From Psoroptes ovis (lineage: Eukaryota > Arthropoda > Arachnida > Sarcoptiformes > Psoroptidae), in assembly GCA_002943765.1 (NCBI GenBank), contig PQWQ01000026.1:124001-188000 (forward strand): a DNA stretch of 64,000 bases. Reading direction: 5' to 3'. Every line of letters starts with the position of its first letter. Within the stretch, counting starts at the first letter, position 1. A program made the position numbers and the translations under genes. Shown here piece by piece: positions 10,454-22,858 of this stretch. The notes under the pieces are model-generated. The model saw nothing but the letters and a program-made list of their open reading frames with translations. It had not been told where the DNA came from and searched no databases.

Positions 10454-13400
10454 ATGGTAATTAGTTGATTTATTTAGGGTGTTTAAAAGAAGAATTAATC
10501 ATTTTTATTATTGTTATTATTTAATTTATACTATCGAATAGGCACCGATAAATCCTGTAGAAATATTATGTGCATTTGCACCTTTATTAACGACTAAAGG
10601 TGGTATAAAACCTGTTGAAGATGAAACACAATTTCAAAAAATTTATGAGTACGTACTTTTTGAATTTTTTTTTCTTGTTATGTTTTATTTATTTATTTAT
10701 TTCCTGTTAAATTTCATTTTTTTTTTTTTTGATTTTGCACAATTATTTCACAGTATTATGAAAAATTGTTCCACAAAATTAGTTTCAAAATGTATTTATT
10801 ATCAAATTCTAATGGCAACAAGTCCAGATGTTATGGAACAGTAAGTATTTTTGTTTGTTTCATTTGAAGATTACATGAAATTAAAAATTTTTTATGCTTA
10901 ATTTCAATTAAATTAGCTTTTTAACGATAGGCGGATGGGATTTGATCTGCTTATGGACAAAATCATCTCGTGATATTGGTAATGTTACATTTTTGTTGGA
11001 TTTATTGAAATTATTGCAAACACTGCCGATGAATATTGATCGTTTACGTGAAAATGAATGTCCAAAAATAGTGAAAAAATTGTGTAAACATGAAAATAAA
11101 GACATTGCAATTTTAGCTAAACAAATAATTAAAAAATGGACTAAAATCATACAATCATTGTCTAGTAGTAACAGTAATGATAATAACAATTCTACATCAG
11201 CGACGACAAATTCTATGTCATCGCCTTCGTCTGATAAAAATAAAGATAAAAAACGTAAATCTTCAGATACAACAGTGAATTTAAATAAAAAAAGTAAAAC
11301 AATTGACACTGATACACTGAATTCTAATAATAATGAAATATCAAAAATATCTGAAGATTCATTGGATAAATGTAGTGAATCTACCAAAACAGTGACAATA
11401 TTACAACCGGTTAAACGTCCAAGTACAGTTAAAGTAAAACAAGGAAAATTTCGTTTGGATTTAACATCACCAAGTAATTCTAGCAACAATAATGATAGAA
11501 TTAAAAAGAATAAAAAATTGAATGATCAAAATAATGATCAAAATGTGATGCGAGCAAAATCAATACTAAAAGATAGAATGCTGAATAAAGCCAATACGGT
11601 AACGGGGATGATGGGAAACGGTGTTGGAAGCCCCAATAGCAATCGTACAATTTTGAAGGTAAAGTTTACCCTAATATTTTCTGATGAATCATGATTAAAT
11701 TTCAAAACTAACTTTATTCTAGGATTCAATAAGTTTCATGGATGCAATTTCAATGGTTCCATTATCAAATGTTGTTAAAAAACGGCGTAAAATGGTTTCG
11801 AATCTAAATAGTAATTCAATTAATAATAATAGTGATAATATGAAACAAGATTCATTTATGATGAATGATAAATCTCTCACTAATAATTTAAATTATTCTG
11901 ATGATTTATCATCATCATCATCATCGTCGTCATTGGCGACAACAACATTAAATCAAGATGAATCTTTAAAGAAAAATGATAATAATAAGGGAAGTTGTGC
12001 TGTTGTTGCCGCTGCAGCATTCGATGATCGTGATAAAAATGTTGATTCAAATAATGTTGAATTATCTAATAATAATAATTGTAAAGATTTAGTTGAAGAT
12101 AACCGAGCTAAAACAGCAACAGAAAATCAATCTGTTGTTACACCTAGATTTTCATTCTATAAAGATACCATTCTTGATGAACAATGTGATAATAATGATA
12201 ATGATACAAAAAGTAATACTGTTGATGATGTTGGCAAAAAAAATGATGATGATAATGGAAAAGGTTTCAAATCGAACAATGATGATGATGATGATAATGG
12301 AAATAAATCAAATTCTTCCATTGAAAATAATAATAAAACAAATGTTGTTACTAACACTGATAGCAATGATGATAATGAATTTAATAAAAAAGAGGAAACA
12401 GTCGTTTCACAAGCTAAAAACAATTGTGATAATCATGGTGGTGATAATCAAAATGATCCAATTAACAAATCGAAATCGATGCCTATGATGAAACCTAAAC
12501 CAATACTTTGTTATGTTCGAAAAAATTCATCAAAACGTGTTAGGTATGTAATTAATTTAAAATTGGTGACCAAACGGTTTTCTGATTATTTTCTGATATT
12601 GATTAATACATTGAATTATTATCAATTCTTTTTTTTTTCTTAATAAAATAATTTAATGATTTCATAAATAAACAAATATTTCAATTTTTTTTTAATATTT
12701 ACATTTTCAATTGTATTCTCAATTGTAGATGGCCAGATAATGATAATGATTTAGAAAAAGTTAAATATTTTGAATTGGATGAAAATGAACGTATCAATGT
12801 AACGCGTCCATCAGCCGATATGAAACGATTCGATATGAAACATGAAGCACAAATGATGAATGTTGCTAAACGTTGTACAATATATGCACCATGGCAATTG
12901 ATACCTATTGATATTGATCAATCTAATTTATTAGTTGAACGTGGTAAAGATTCACGTGAACGTATCATACAAACCGAACGAATGAAAACAACATTGGAAT
13001 GTTTTTTCATATTCAATCAATTACCCGATAGTGCCGATGAACCGGATCACACTGCATATGATATAATGTCTGATTTATCTAGTCAAGATATGAAACCTAA
13101 AATAATACCATTGGAGGATGAAAATGCAATAGCATCGGAAAGAGCCGGTTACATTCAAGACTATTCATCCACTGCGGTCATTCAACAGCAGCAACCGCCA
13201 TCAACAATGATTGATCCTAATAATTTTAATGTCCCTGCAGAAATTCAACCATTCAATATGGCCGGAATGCCGATGGTAGCCGACAAAGTTGACAATAATT
13301 ATTCTTCGATCAATACAAATGAACAAAATTATTTGCCACCGATTTCACAATCACAATCAATGACTTTTAATCAAGCACAATCAAATTTCAGTACAGGATC

Positions 13401-14088
13401 GCTCCCATTTATGCCGAATAATCTTCCATCGAACAATTTCAATGAAAATCAAATGGCTCCACCACAACAATCATTACCACAACAACCATTTGATCAGCCA
13501 GCACCATCGAATAATTTTCACAATGATTTCAGCAGCATTTATCATCAACCACCTCATCCTGTATTTAACAGTAATCCACCTTCGCAATTTCCAACAATAT
13601 TACCGCAGCCAAATAATGAAAATTTCATTTCTGGACCACCACCACCACCTCACCAAGCATTTCCAAATAATAATCCGAATTTCGCTCCTCCACCACAATC
13701 ATCTATTCAATCGAATGACAATTATTGGTCTGAGCCTAATGTCAGTGCCGCAAATATGAATAATAACAATAATAATAATACTCTAAATTCGAATCTTAAT
13801 TTTCCACCTGGACCACCACCGGTACAGCAACCGCCATTTCAACAAGGACCAGGACCAAGACCATTTCGTCCAAGAGGTTCAAGTGGTGGTAATGGTCACC
13901 AACGTGGTCCACGATTTTTTTCACGTAATAATAACAATGGTGGTGGTGGTGGCAATAATAATAATAATAACAACAACAACAATAATGATGTTTGTAGGTT
14001 TTTTTTCAAAACAGGAAAATGTAAATTTGAAAATCGTTGTAATTTTTCGCATGTATTGGATCAACAAAAATCTCAAATACGTTTTTGA
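10454..14088 (+). CDS. PPP1R10: PNUTS, protein phosphatase 1 nuclear targeting subunit
   Basis: Exons 10454-10456, 10542-10648, 10754-10840, 10917-11658, 11723-12543 and 12729-14088 give 1039 aa. The first coding exon would hold only the ATG, giving MAPINPVEIL, which parallels the vertebrate start MGSGPIDPKEL. Family knowledge: PNUTS anchors PP1 in the nucleus and with WDR82 and TOX4 regulates RNA polymerase II phosphorylation and termination. Seen: a TFIIS-N/LW-like helical domain (about 1-145) with KCIYYQILM, FLTIGGWDLICLW and LLKLLQTLPM. A long Ser/Asn/Asp/Lys-rich disordered middle follows. The PP1-docking region KRVRW sits at about 584-588, spliced exactly at Arg587, followed by the PNUTS signature KYFELDENERINV. 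After a Pro/Gln/Asn-rich and Gly-rich tail comes a C-terminal CCCH zinc finger, Cys1009-x8-Cys1018-x5-Cys1024-x3-His1028. Confidence 0.93.
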
Positions 14089-14398
14089 AATGAATGAATG
14101 AATTAAATATTGTTGGCTCATATTAATTGAAAACTAAAGTGTAAAAAAAATTGATTTAATATTTATATACTCATCATTTTCATTATTTTATTTTTCGAAT
14201 AAAAACTCAAATACAAAAAAAAAGAAAATTTCTGATTAATTCAAGATTTTGTTAAACTCATTGCTAAAAACATTGATAATTTTATGACATTATTTCTGTC
14301 ATTTTTCATATTGTCATGAATTGAACACCATTTACTTTATGTTTGTTTATTTGTTTATATTTTGAATAAAATATCGATTAATTGATTGATTGATTGAT
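14089..14398. other. Shared 3' region of convergent PNUTS and NOL6
   Basis: About 310 bp between two convergent stops. AATAAA occurs on the plus strand near 14199, and its complement TTTATT (minus-strand AATAAA) near 14347, so the 3' UTRs may overlap. GATT tandem units (ATTGATTGATTGATT) lie directly beside the NOL6 stop. No gene is seen. Confidence 0.45.
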
Positions 14399-17300
14399 TT
14401 ACTCATTTTTTACAATAATTGTATCAACAATCTCTTCACCCATTATTTTAAAATCTTCAATCAATGCTTCCAAATTAAATTCAACATTATCTGTTTGTAA
14501 AGAAGTGGATGTATTTGACAATTTCGTTCCGGCAACTGTTGAATATTTAAATGGACGTGTTTCCAATATTTCTGGCCGTAATAATACACCGATTTCCAAT
14601 CCACCATATTGATCATAGAAAAATAAAGCAACATTTGCATATGAACGCTGTAAATGATTGAAATAAATTAATGCCGGATGATAATCAACGATTGGCATCG
14701 AACGATGTTGATGATGTTGATGATTTTCATCCATAGTATCATCAAATAATGTATGTTTAATTTGAATATGTTCAGGAAAATCCATCGATTCATATTTATT
14801 CGGTAAATATTTTGAATTTAATTTAATAATCAAATCAAACATATTCATATCTTTGATTTTAAACAATGATCGCAAACGAATTGGTCGAAATGATTGATAG
14901 AGGGTTTCTTTTATCGTTTCGAATTGAATTTTTGCCAATTTTTGTAAATGAAACACAATACGTGTATCTGGCGTCTGGCGGGTATGATATGAATATAAAT
15001 TTCTATCATATTCACTAATAATCATTATGATTGGCCAATTTGAACGTTGTTCGATGAAATCATTGCGAATATTTACGATACGTTCATTGGTTAATGAATT
15101 GTTAAAATTCAATATAATCAGGTTGGTTACGAAATTGAATTCGCTTAGAAATTGAAGAAAACGTATAAACATTGATAAATGTGAACTGTTGAAAGGGAAA
15201 AGGTATGAGAAATTTGATTTAAAAAAAAATTTAAAAAGTAAACTTACTTTTTTGACGGGTAGATAGTGTCAGATTGCTGATAGAAATAAGCCACAAGTAA
15301 ATCGATGGTTATATCTTCGAAAAAATTCAAAATCATTTGCAATGACAGCCATCTTTTAATCAATCGACATGTCAATGAATATGAATAATTTTCATTTTGA
15401 AATGCATTCAATGCACCACAAATTGTTGGCAATATTTGTGTTTTAAATTCAAATCTTTCACAATCAATTTCATCATCATTATCATAAATTGTTTGTTTTA
15501 ATCGTTTAGCGGATTCAATTGATTGTTGTTGACGATATATGGTCAATTCTTTTTGTACGACAACAATTAAACGAAATACATAACCATTCAAATAAATTTC
15601 AATATCACCAGCATCATTTAAACGTAAACAAACATCTTTATGGCATTCGTAGAATGATTTTGCCATTTCATTGATTAATAAATATTTTTGACATTTAAAT
15701 TTGATCAGATTTTTGGAAAATTTTTCACCATTCAACGAATCAATACGAACAACCAACGGGATCGATTTGATATATTTTATTTTATCATCCATCAAATTCA
15801 AATCGAACATATTGCATTCATTACTGGTATTTTTTGATTTCGAATTAATCGATAATGGTGGAAACACATCCGTACGACGAGCAACTGAATCAATATTTAA
15901 TACATCAATTATTTGAAATTTTGAATTTTTCAAATTATGTAAGTATTTTTTCAATATATCAATCGTTCGATTTATATTATCAAAACATTCTTCTCCGGTA
16001 CCATAAACATATTGTTGATTGCTAAATTTTAAATTTTTGATCATCAATGATTCATCTAAATAATTGAAATTGAATGATATCGATGATAATTTCATATTCA
16101 TTTTACGATTCAATATATATTTGATTGCATTCAATACGATCATACGTTTTTCATTCATTGTTTGAGCATTCCAAACAACCGTTTCACGTATATCACCATT
16201 TTGAAATCTACGTATTTCGGAACGTTTCGTTCCCCATAAATCACGAAAATCAGCGGCTTCTTTTTGATTAGCAATCGGTCCTTTAATGATTTGATCCAGA
16301 AAATTTTCATGATTCATAAGGATTCCAAAATGAATCATTGTGCTTTCAAGTGATGGTGGCTGATCGTTGATATTCCATGAAAATTGTTTCTTAGCTTGTA
16401 ATGGCTGGATTAATGACAATCGTTGACCAATAGACATTTTGATTAATGATTGAATTTCATTGATTAAACATTTGTTCAAACATTTTCCACATTCTTCATA
16501 AAATTTTCTATTTTTCAATTGATCAACTTTTATTGAATCAACAATTATGCTGTGATTGAAAGGTAAATGATTTTAAAAATGTTTTTTTTTCAAAAATTTA
16601 TCATAAACAATACTAACCTGATTGTAAAATCATAATAACAGATTGGATCAATGTTTTTCGTGAATATTTCTTCTAAATTGGAATTATTGTTCAAATTAAG
16701 AATTTTCAATGTTTGTGTACAATCAATTTTTAACCGCTGATAATCATCTTCATTTGTATCATAGCATACATTAAATCCTGAATTCGTATCAATGAAATTT
16801 AATTTAAAATGTTTCTTGAAAATTTCCGTATCAATCTCTTCATTACTGTCTTCAGAAGCAAAATTTGTGAGTAAAGGATTATTTAACCAATCAGTTGCTT
16901 GGAATTTTTTCAAAATTATTTCAAATATTTGTAATGCAGGTAAATTTATATTGAGTTGATTTTGCTCAATTAAATGACAGGTGAATAATGTCATTATATG
17001 AGAGAACTTTTGCCGCAAATCACGACAATTAAGCCAAATTCGTAATAGAATCAAGGAATCACGAACATTTGTATAATCTGATAAAATATTTTTGATATAT
17101 TCATTTGATTTTAAAGCTGTCAAATCATTCAAAATTGTTTGATTATAATATGAAGTCGAATGATTATCATCATTTGTTTGCAAGAGACATTTATTTGGCC
17201 GAAAATTTTTATACAAAAATGATTTTCCATACGATGGTACCGCATAAATATTGAAACAAAAATGTGTACCAAATTTACCGGTAGGTATCAGATGAATATA

Positions 17301-17774
17301 TGGACTCAATTGTTGATCATTGTTGAAATATTGAAATTGTTGATTCACAATCAAATCATTGCAATTAGTTGATAAATATTGTGCAACAAATGAAAGATAA
17401 AAAGAACGTTTACAATGGTAAACATAATTCAAGTGATCTTTTTTCTGCCAAAATGATTTCGGTATTTCTAAACATAAATCAATTTCAAATTTGCCATCAT
17501 TGTTTCGGCATAAACACTTTGATGAATAACTGCCGATTGCGTTTATAGAGATTGGTGATTGAAACATGAAAGATGCATCGCAGTCCTTTAACAATCGTTC
17601 ATTTAATGGACATTTTATATCTTTTAATAATTTTGGATCCAATTTTTGAGGTGTCTGATCATTGTTTTCAATTTGTGATAATCTATGTTTGAAAGATTCT
17701 ATCCATGTGTTGATTTTTTGTTCATTTTTTTCAGTAATTCTATGTTGAACAAGAATATTCTCAATTGTAGACAT
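14399..17774 (-). CDS. NOL6: Nucleolar protein 6 (Nrap / Utp22)
   Basis: Three exons: 17774-16618, 16549-15248 and 15185-14399, giving 1081 aa (human NOL6 about 1146). Family knowledge: NOL6/Utp22 is a catalytically dead nucleotidyltransferase-fold protein of the small-subunit processome, needed for 18S rRNA maturation in the nucleolus. Seen: the Nrap region opening with LLKDIKCPLNERLLKD and ISINAIGSYSSKCLCR (degenerate polymerase-beta-like GS), a DLCLEIPKSFWQKKDHLN block, then RDLWGTKRSEIRRFQNGDIR with ETVVWNA, and a C-terminal domain with VNIRNDFIEQRSNWP, SEYDRN, and VALFFYDQYGGLEIGVLLRP. The start at 17774 (MSTIENILVQ) was preferred over an upstream in-frame ATG at 17840 that would add a lysine/phenylalanine-rich stretch unlike the family. 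Its promoter is shared with the kinesin gene. Confidence 0.94.
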
Positions 17775-18144
17775 TTTGAATTCAAATTTTATTTTAAATT
17801 TCAACACAAAAAAATAAAAATAAACAAATTTAAAATTCACAACACGTGTTCGGATTCATTCATAGAAGATAGGACCAAAGAATCGCTGCTAGCAGAAAAT
17901 TCGAAAAAGATCAGTTGCCCACTAAAATTAATGCCACTACTTTTTTAATACGTTAGAATTAAAATTTTGTGAATTGAAAATTTTAAATTTTTTCATTTCA
18001 ATGTAATTGTAAATTCTTGAATATTCCTATCTATTTTTCGCAATCATTTTTTCCGTCCAAAACATTTTATCATAAATTTCCTCTTCCTTGAACTATTTTA
18101 TTGTGAAAACTGTGACTTTTTACCCGTGTTAATCAATCGTTAAA
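17775..18144. promoter_or_regulatory. Divergent promoter region of NOL6 and kinesin, with motif copy 2
   Basis: 370 bp between divergent starts. GCTGCTAGCAGAAAA at 17885-17899 is identical to 8654-8668, and ATGCCACTAC at 17931-17940 matches the start of the tandem repeat at 8517. CACGTG (E-box) lies at 17843-17848. No TATA box can be assigned. Confidence 0.45.
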
Positions 18145-20914
18145 ATGCCTGCATTCGATAATATTAAAAATGGATTAGAATTGCCTAAAATCAACGTAAA
18201 TCACCGACAGCAACAGCAAAAACATCAGCAATCATCAGATACGCCAACAAATGGAAAAGAAGTAAATCTAAATCTACAGACATCGCCAAAAAATGGCAAA
18301 TACATTACACCGCGACGATTGATGATGATGAAAAATTCCGATTTCAGTGATACGAAACGAAATGGTTTAAATTTTGAGCTAAGTTTATCACCTAGAGGTA
18401 AAGAAAACAATAGTCCAAACATTATCAATGAAGGTATGTAATTTTTGTTTTTTTCTGCTTTCGAATTTCGATTATCATATGATTAACTTTTTTTATTTCA
18501 ATTAATTAAGAGTCAAAATATTTAAAATCAAAATCGAAATTGTTCAGTCAACAACAACAACAACATCTGTCAAATAGCGCCAAAATTGCATTGAATTTCA
18601 ATTTAGCTGTGAACATGGATAATGATAATAAAAGAAATAGCCGAAATTCATCAATGTTGATTGATTCCAATTCATTGAATTCAACACCAAATAAAATGAT
18701 TATCGATCAACCATCATCCATAAAAGTTGCTGTACGTATGCGACCGTTAACTGATAATGAAATAAAAAGCCAGAAAAATGAAAAAATCTCCGATATATTA
18801 ATGAATGATAATAAAGTTGTACTGCCAAAGAAAGGCGATTCATTTGAATTTGATTATTGTTTCAATTCATCTAATCGTGAATTATTCAATTATGCATCAC
18901 AAGAAATTGTTTATAAAAAAATGGGTCAACCATTATTGGATTATGCTCTACAAGGCTATAATGCATGTCTGTTTGCTTATGGTCAATCTGGTTCTGGTAA
19001 GTCAAATCATTTAACCGTGAATTGTTCATGAATTTCTAAAATGTTTCATTGAATATTTCAGGTAAAACATATACAATGCTTGGCACTGATGATAACCCCG
19101 GTATTACACGAAGATTTTTAAATGATTTATTCAAAAGAATTTCCACTGCCAAAAAAGATATCGAATATATTGTTAATGTTAGTTTTTTAGAAATATACAA
19201 TGAAAAAATTTACGACCTGTTCACCGATGAATTGAATATGGTCAGTAAAAATTTACGTGTTCGTGAACATCCTGAAACAGGTCCATATGTTGAAGATTTA
19301 ACTGTATTCACTGTTGATGATTATGAAATGGCAATCGAACTATTAGATAGTGGTTTGAATCGGCGGAAAAATGCATCAACAAATTTGAATGAAGAATCAA
19401 GTCGTTCACATTCAATTTTTAGCATAATTATTGTTCAAAATCGTCTTTTTAGCAATGATAATCATGATTATGCTACTGACAATGAAAATGATGAAAATCA
19501 AATTGAAACATCTTGCATTTCTAAAATAAATCTTGTTGATTTAGCTGGAAGTGAACGCATCGGTCATGCAGATTCGAATCGTTTTCGTGAAGGTACAATG
19601 ATTAATAAATCTTTGCTAACCTTGGGTAAAGTTATATCACAACTGGCTGATAATGGACGACAAAATAATTGTAAACAACACATACCGTATCGTGAATCAA
19701 CACTAACATATTTGTTACGCGAATCATTGGGTGGAAATTCTCGAACATCAATGATTGCAACCATATCGCCAGCTAAATGTCATCTGGAAGAAACAATGAG
19801 CACATTACGATATGCATCAACCGCACAAAGAATCATTAATATTGTACATGTAAATGATGATCCTAAAATGAAAATTATCAATTCTCTTATAAAACAAATA
19901 AGTTTCTTGCGAAAAGAAGTTGATCGTACACGTGATTCATCGAATATTATCGCGGAAGATTCAAATGATGAATGTGTAGATTGTTCGTATGTATTTGAAA
20001 GAATAATGAATTTAAAAGAAAAATTGCGTCCAATTTTCACTAAGAATTCCGAATATTCAGAAAATATAAACAAAATGCAGAAACAAATCAATGATTATGA
20101 GCAAAATGATTCCAATAATAATCAATATGACCATAAATTGGATAAATTACGATCAGTAATATGTTCAATTAAGAATGATGAAAAATATTTAAAAGATCTC
20201 AAAACAATTAATGATTATGAATCGGAGATTCAAAGCGAAATTACATTTGCTATGAATGAATTTACCAAAATCGATATCGATAAAACTGGAATCGATAAAT
20301 CGATTGAAACATCCAAAAGTAATGATGAAGAACTCAATAAAAAACCGACAAATGAAGATAAAGCCGTTGATAATAAACCAACGAATAGTGTCAATGATGA
20401 TACATATCATTCATGTGATCAATCGAAAAATGATGAATTAAAATTAGCATTGGAAGATAGCACTACGGCTGAACAAACGTTGGATGATCGAACCAAAAAT
20501 GATGAATGTTTATTTAAAGATGAAATCTCAAATGAGTCCATCAATGATTCGAAAGAAACGAAGATAAAACATGAGAACAATGATGATGATGATGATGATC
20601 TCGGAGAAGATGTCAAACATCGAACAGCCAAAAATCATGTTAAAAGTCCAAAGAATAAGAAACATGATAAAGGCCATGATTATCACGATGATAATGATGA
20701 TGAGAAAAAAGATAAAACGAATCCAAAATCTGATAAAAAAGATAAATCATTTGATGGAAATAAATTTCTTAAAGATCTTGATCATCCTAATTCATCAGAT
20801 GATTCGGATAATTCAGATGATTTCGGTGGTGGTAAACGTGGTAAAAAAGGTAAAAAAAATAAGAAAAATAATGCCGGTAACAGTAAAAAACAGAAAGGTG
20901 GTAAAAAACGATGA
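18145..20914 (+). CDS. Kinesin-like motor protein, KIF14/kinesin-3-like, N-terminally extended
   Basis: Exons 18145-18433, 18511-18996 and 19062-20914 give 875 aa. Family knowledge: kinesins are microtubule ATPases; KIF14 relatives act at the spindle midzone and in cytokinesis. Seen: a disordered 165-residue head with Gln and Asn runs, then a motor domain (about 166-505). The motor has GYNACLFAYGQSGSGKTYTM (P-loop at 254-261, split by an intron), switch I NEESSRSHS at 368-376, switch II LVDLAGSER at 416-424 and the INKSLLTLGKVISQL helix. KIF14-like details include LRVREHPETGPYVEDL and SLGGNSRTSMIATISPA. A short coiled region follows. The last 250 residues are Asp/Lys/Asn-rich and end in a Lys/Gly tract (KKGKKNKKNN). 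No FHA or PH domain is visible, unlike KIF14 or KIF1. AATAAA lies about 12 bp past the stop. Confidence 0.88.
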
Positions 20915-22858
20915 AAATTTTGCCAATAAACATTAATAAACAGTTTTTTTAAAATACATTTTCAATGATTTCAAACAATTCAATCGTATCTAATAATAGT
21001 CAAAATAAATCAATCAATATTTGAACGTTTTATTTTTTTTGTAAAAATCAAAAATTTAAAATTCAAAAAATTTTTTTCAAAAAACAGTACAAACTTTCGG
21101 CGACAGATGGCGTTGCTCTTATTGTTTTCTGCACCTGAAAAAATGATTCAATTCCGTTCGATTCTTTCCCCATTGTTTTGTCTGTTATTTGTTTTGCATC
21201 ATCGTTTATTTAAATATTTAAATCATTCATGAATTCATTTGTTTTTGTCGATTGATTACAATTGACTTGATTTCTCATTTTGATTATCATAAAAATGTCC
21301 ATCAAATCTGCGAAATAAACAAACAAACTAATCAACAAACATCAACAACAACAATGATTCAACTTGTCATATTTATTCCCATGTTTATCCATCAACCAAT
21401 CAATCCATCCATCAATCATTAAATCATTTTTTCAATTTTTAAATCAAAACAATGATGAAAATATGAAATGAATCTAAACTAAAAATCATGAACCGAAATC
21501 ATCTTTATCAATTGTTGTATTTATGTGTTTCGATGTATTTATAAATGTTTTATTTTCAATGTATTTATGAATGTGTGTTTTCACCTTTATTAAATTATTT
21601 AAATGTTGTTTTTTTGATGATGTTTATGATAATGGTTTATGATGTTTAATGTTCAAATAATAAATAAACTTGAAAACAAACACATAAACACATACACCCA
21701 CCCCAATCTAAGACATTGATGAAGGAAAAAAATTAAGAAAATAATAATAATCATAAAAAAATGTGACGTCTATGAAGTCTTTGAAAAAACAAAATATTTT
21801 GTCTTAAATTTTAATTTTTTTTCATTATTTTACATGTTTCATTTATTCTTACATGTTAGAATGTAAGTATATGTGTGTGTATATTGGTTGTTGTAATATT
21901 CCTTCATTTCTAAATTTAGACCTAATTCAATAGCTTTTACAAGCACGAATTCAAATTTCAAAAGCTTTAATCTCGATTCATATATCAAAAGAATTGCAGC
22001 AACAATTTTTTGCATTTCAAGTATCATGCATATGTATTCATTCATAAAGTAAAAATCTTTGATTTAAAACTATATGATTCTAAATAGAATTTCAAAGAGA
22101 ATATTCTCGTTATTCTCTTTGATGATGATGATAATCTCTAATTTAATTCTTATTTTTAAATGATTCTTGATGGTGGCCTTTTTATTATTTTTCTTAAAAC
22201 AATTCAAACATTGTAAACATCTTTACACTGGTTCTGTTTTGTTTTTATTTCCACTAATTATTCAATTACTATGCTGATATATTTAATTATTATTATTCGT
22301 TGGCATTGAGATGTTATGAATATTGTTTTATTTTCAACATTTATCCAGAATTAAGTGAAAATTAATCCAAAGCGAATTTCAAAGATTTTTCGCTTGAAAA
22401 ATACGAATATTTTTTCTTAAAATTATTCAATTCATACATCACTGATCACTGTTTGTTTGTTTGTTTTTGTATTCAAAAAAAAAAAAAATAATTTTTATTC
22501 ATTGAAAATTCATATATGCAAAAGTAGTAATCAACATATATTCTCATTCATATGATGATCATGTTTATTACCTACAAAAAATGTTTAAATGATGGTGCCA
22601 TCATAACTAATAACGAATAATGATAAAAATCTGATAATAAACAAAACAAAAATTTATTTGTTTTTCACATCCATTAATCGGCAATTATTCAACAAAATTG
22701 TTTTTATTTGTGAAACAAAAGTAAACTAAATTTGTGAATTTAATGTTTTTGTGTGTGTACAATCAACAGGATTATTATAGTTTGAAACGTATATTCTTGT
22801 ATTCTGTTTATGTTATGTTAAATTATCATTCATCTGTAAATATCGATTAAGATCGAAC
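20915..22858. other. Gene-free stretch between kinesin and RhoGAP genes
   Basis: About 1.9 kb, AT-rich. It includes GCGACAGATGGCGTTGC at 21100-21116 (one of four GATGGCG sites outside the tandem array), short CAAT/ATCA repeats near 21320-21420, several TG/TTTG runs and poly-A near 22475. No coding frame is convincing; the RhoGAP promoter and 5' UTR should lie at its 3' end. Confidence 0.4.

Noticed and set aside
12093..12488. 131-codon Met/Ile-rich frame overlapping PNUTS exon 5
   Set aside because: Off-frame reading of Asp/Asn codon repeats (GAT/AAT) in the real PNUTS frame.
17775..17840. Upstream ATG extension of NOL6 (MNFKFVYFYFF...)
   Set aside because: In frame but unlike the family N-terminus and compositionally like the surrounding non-coding DNA; MSTIENILVQ is the better start.
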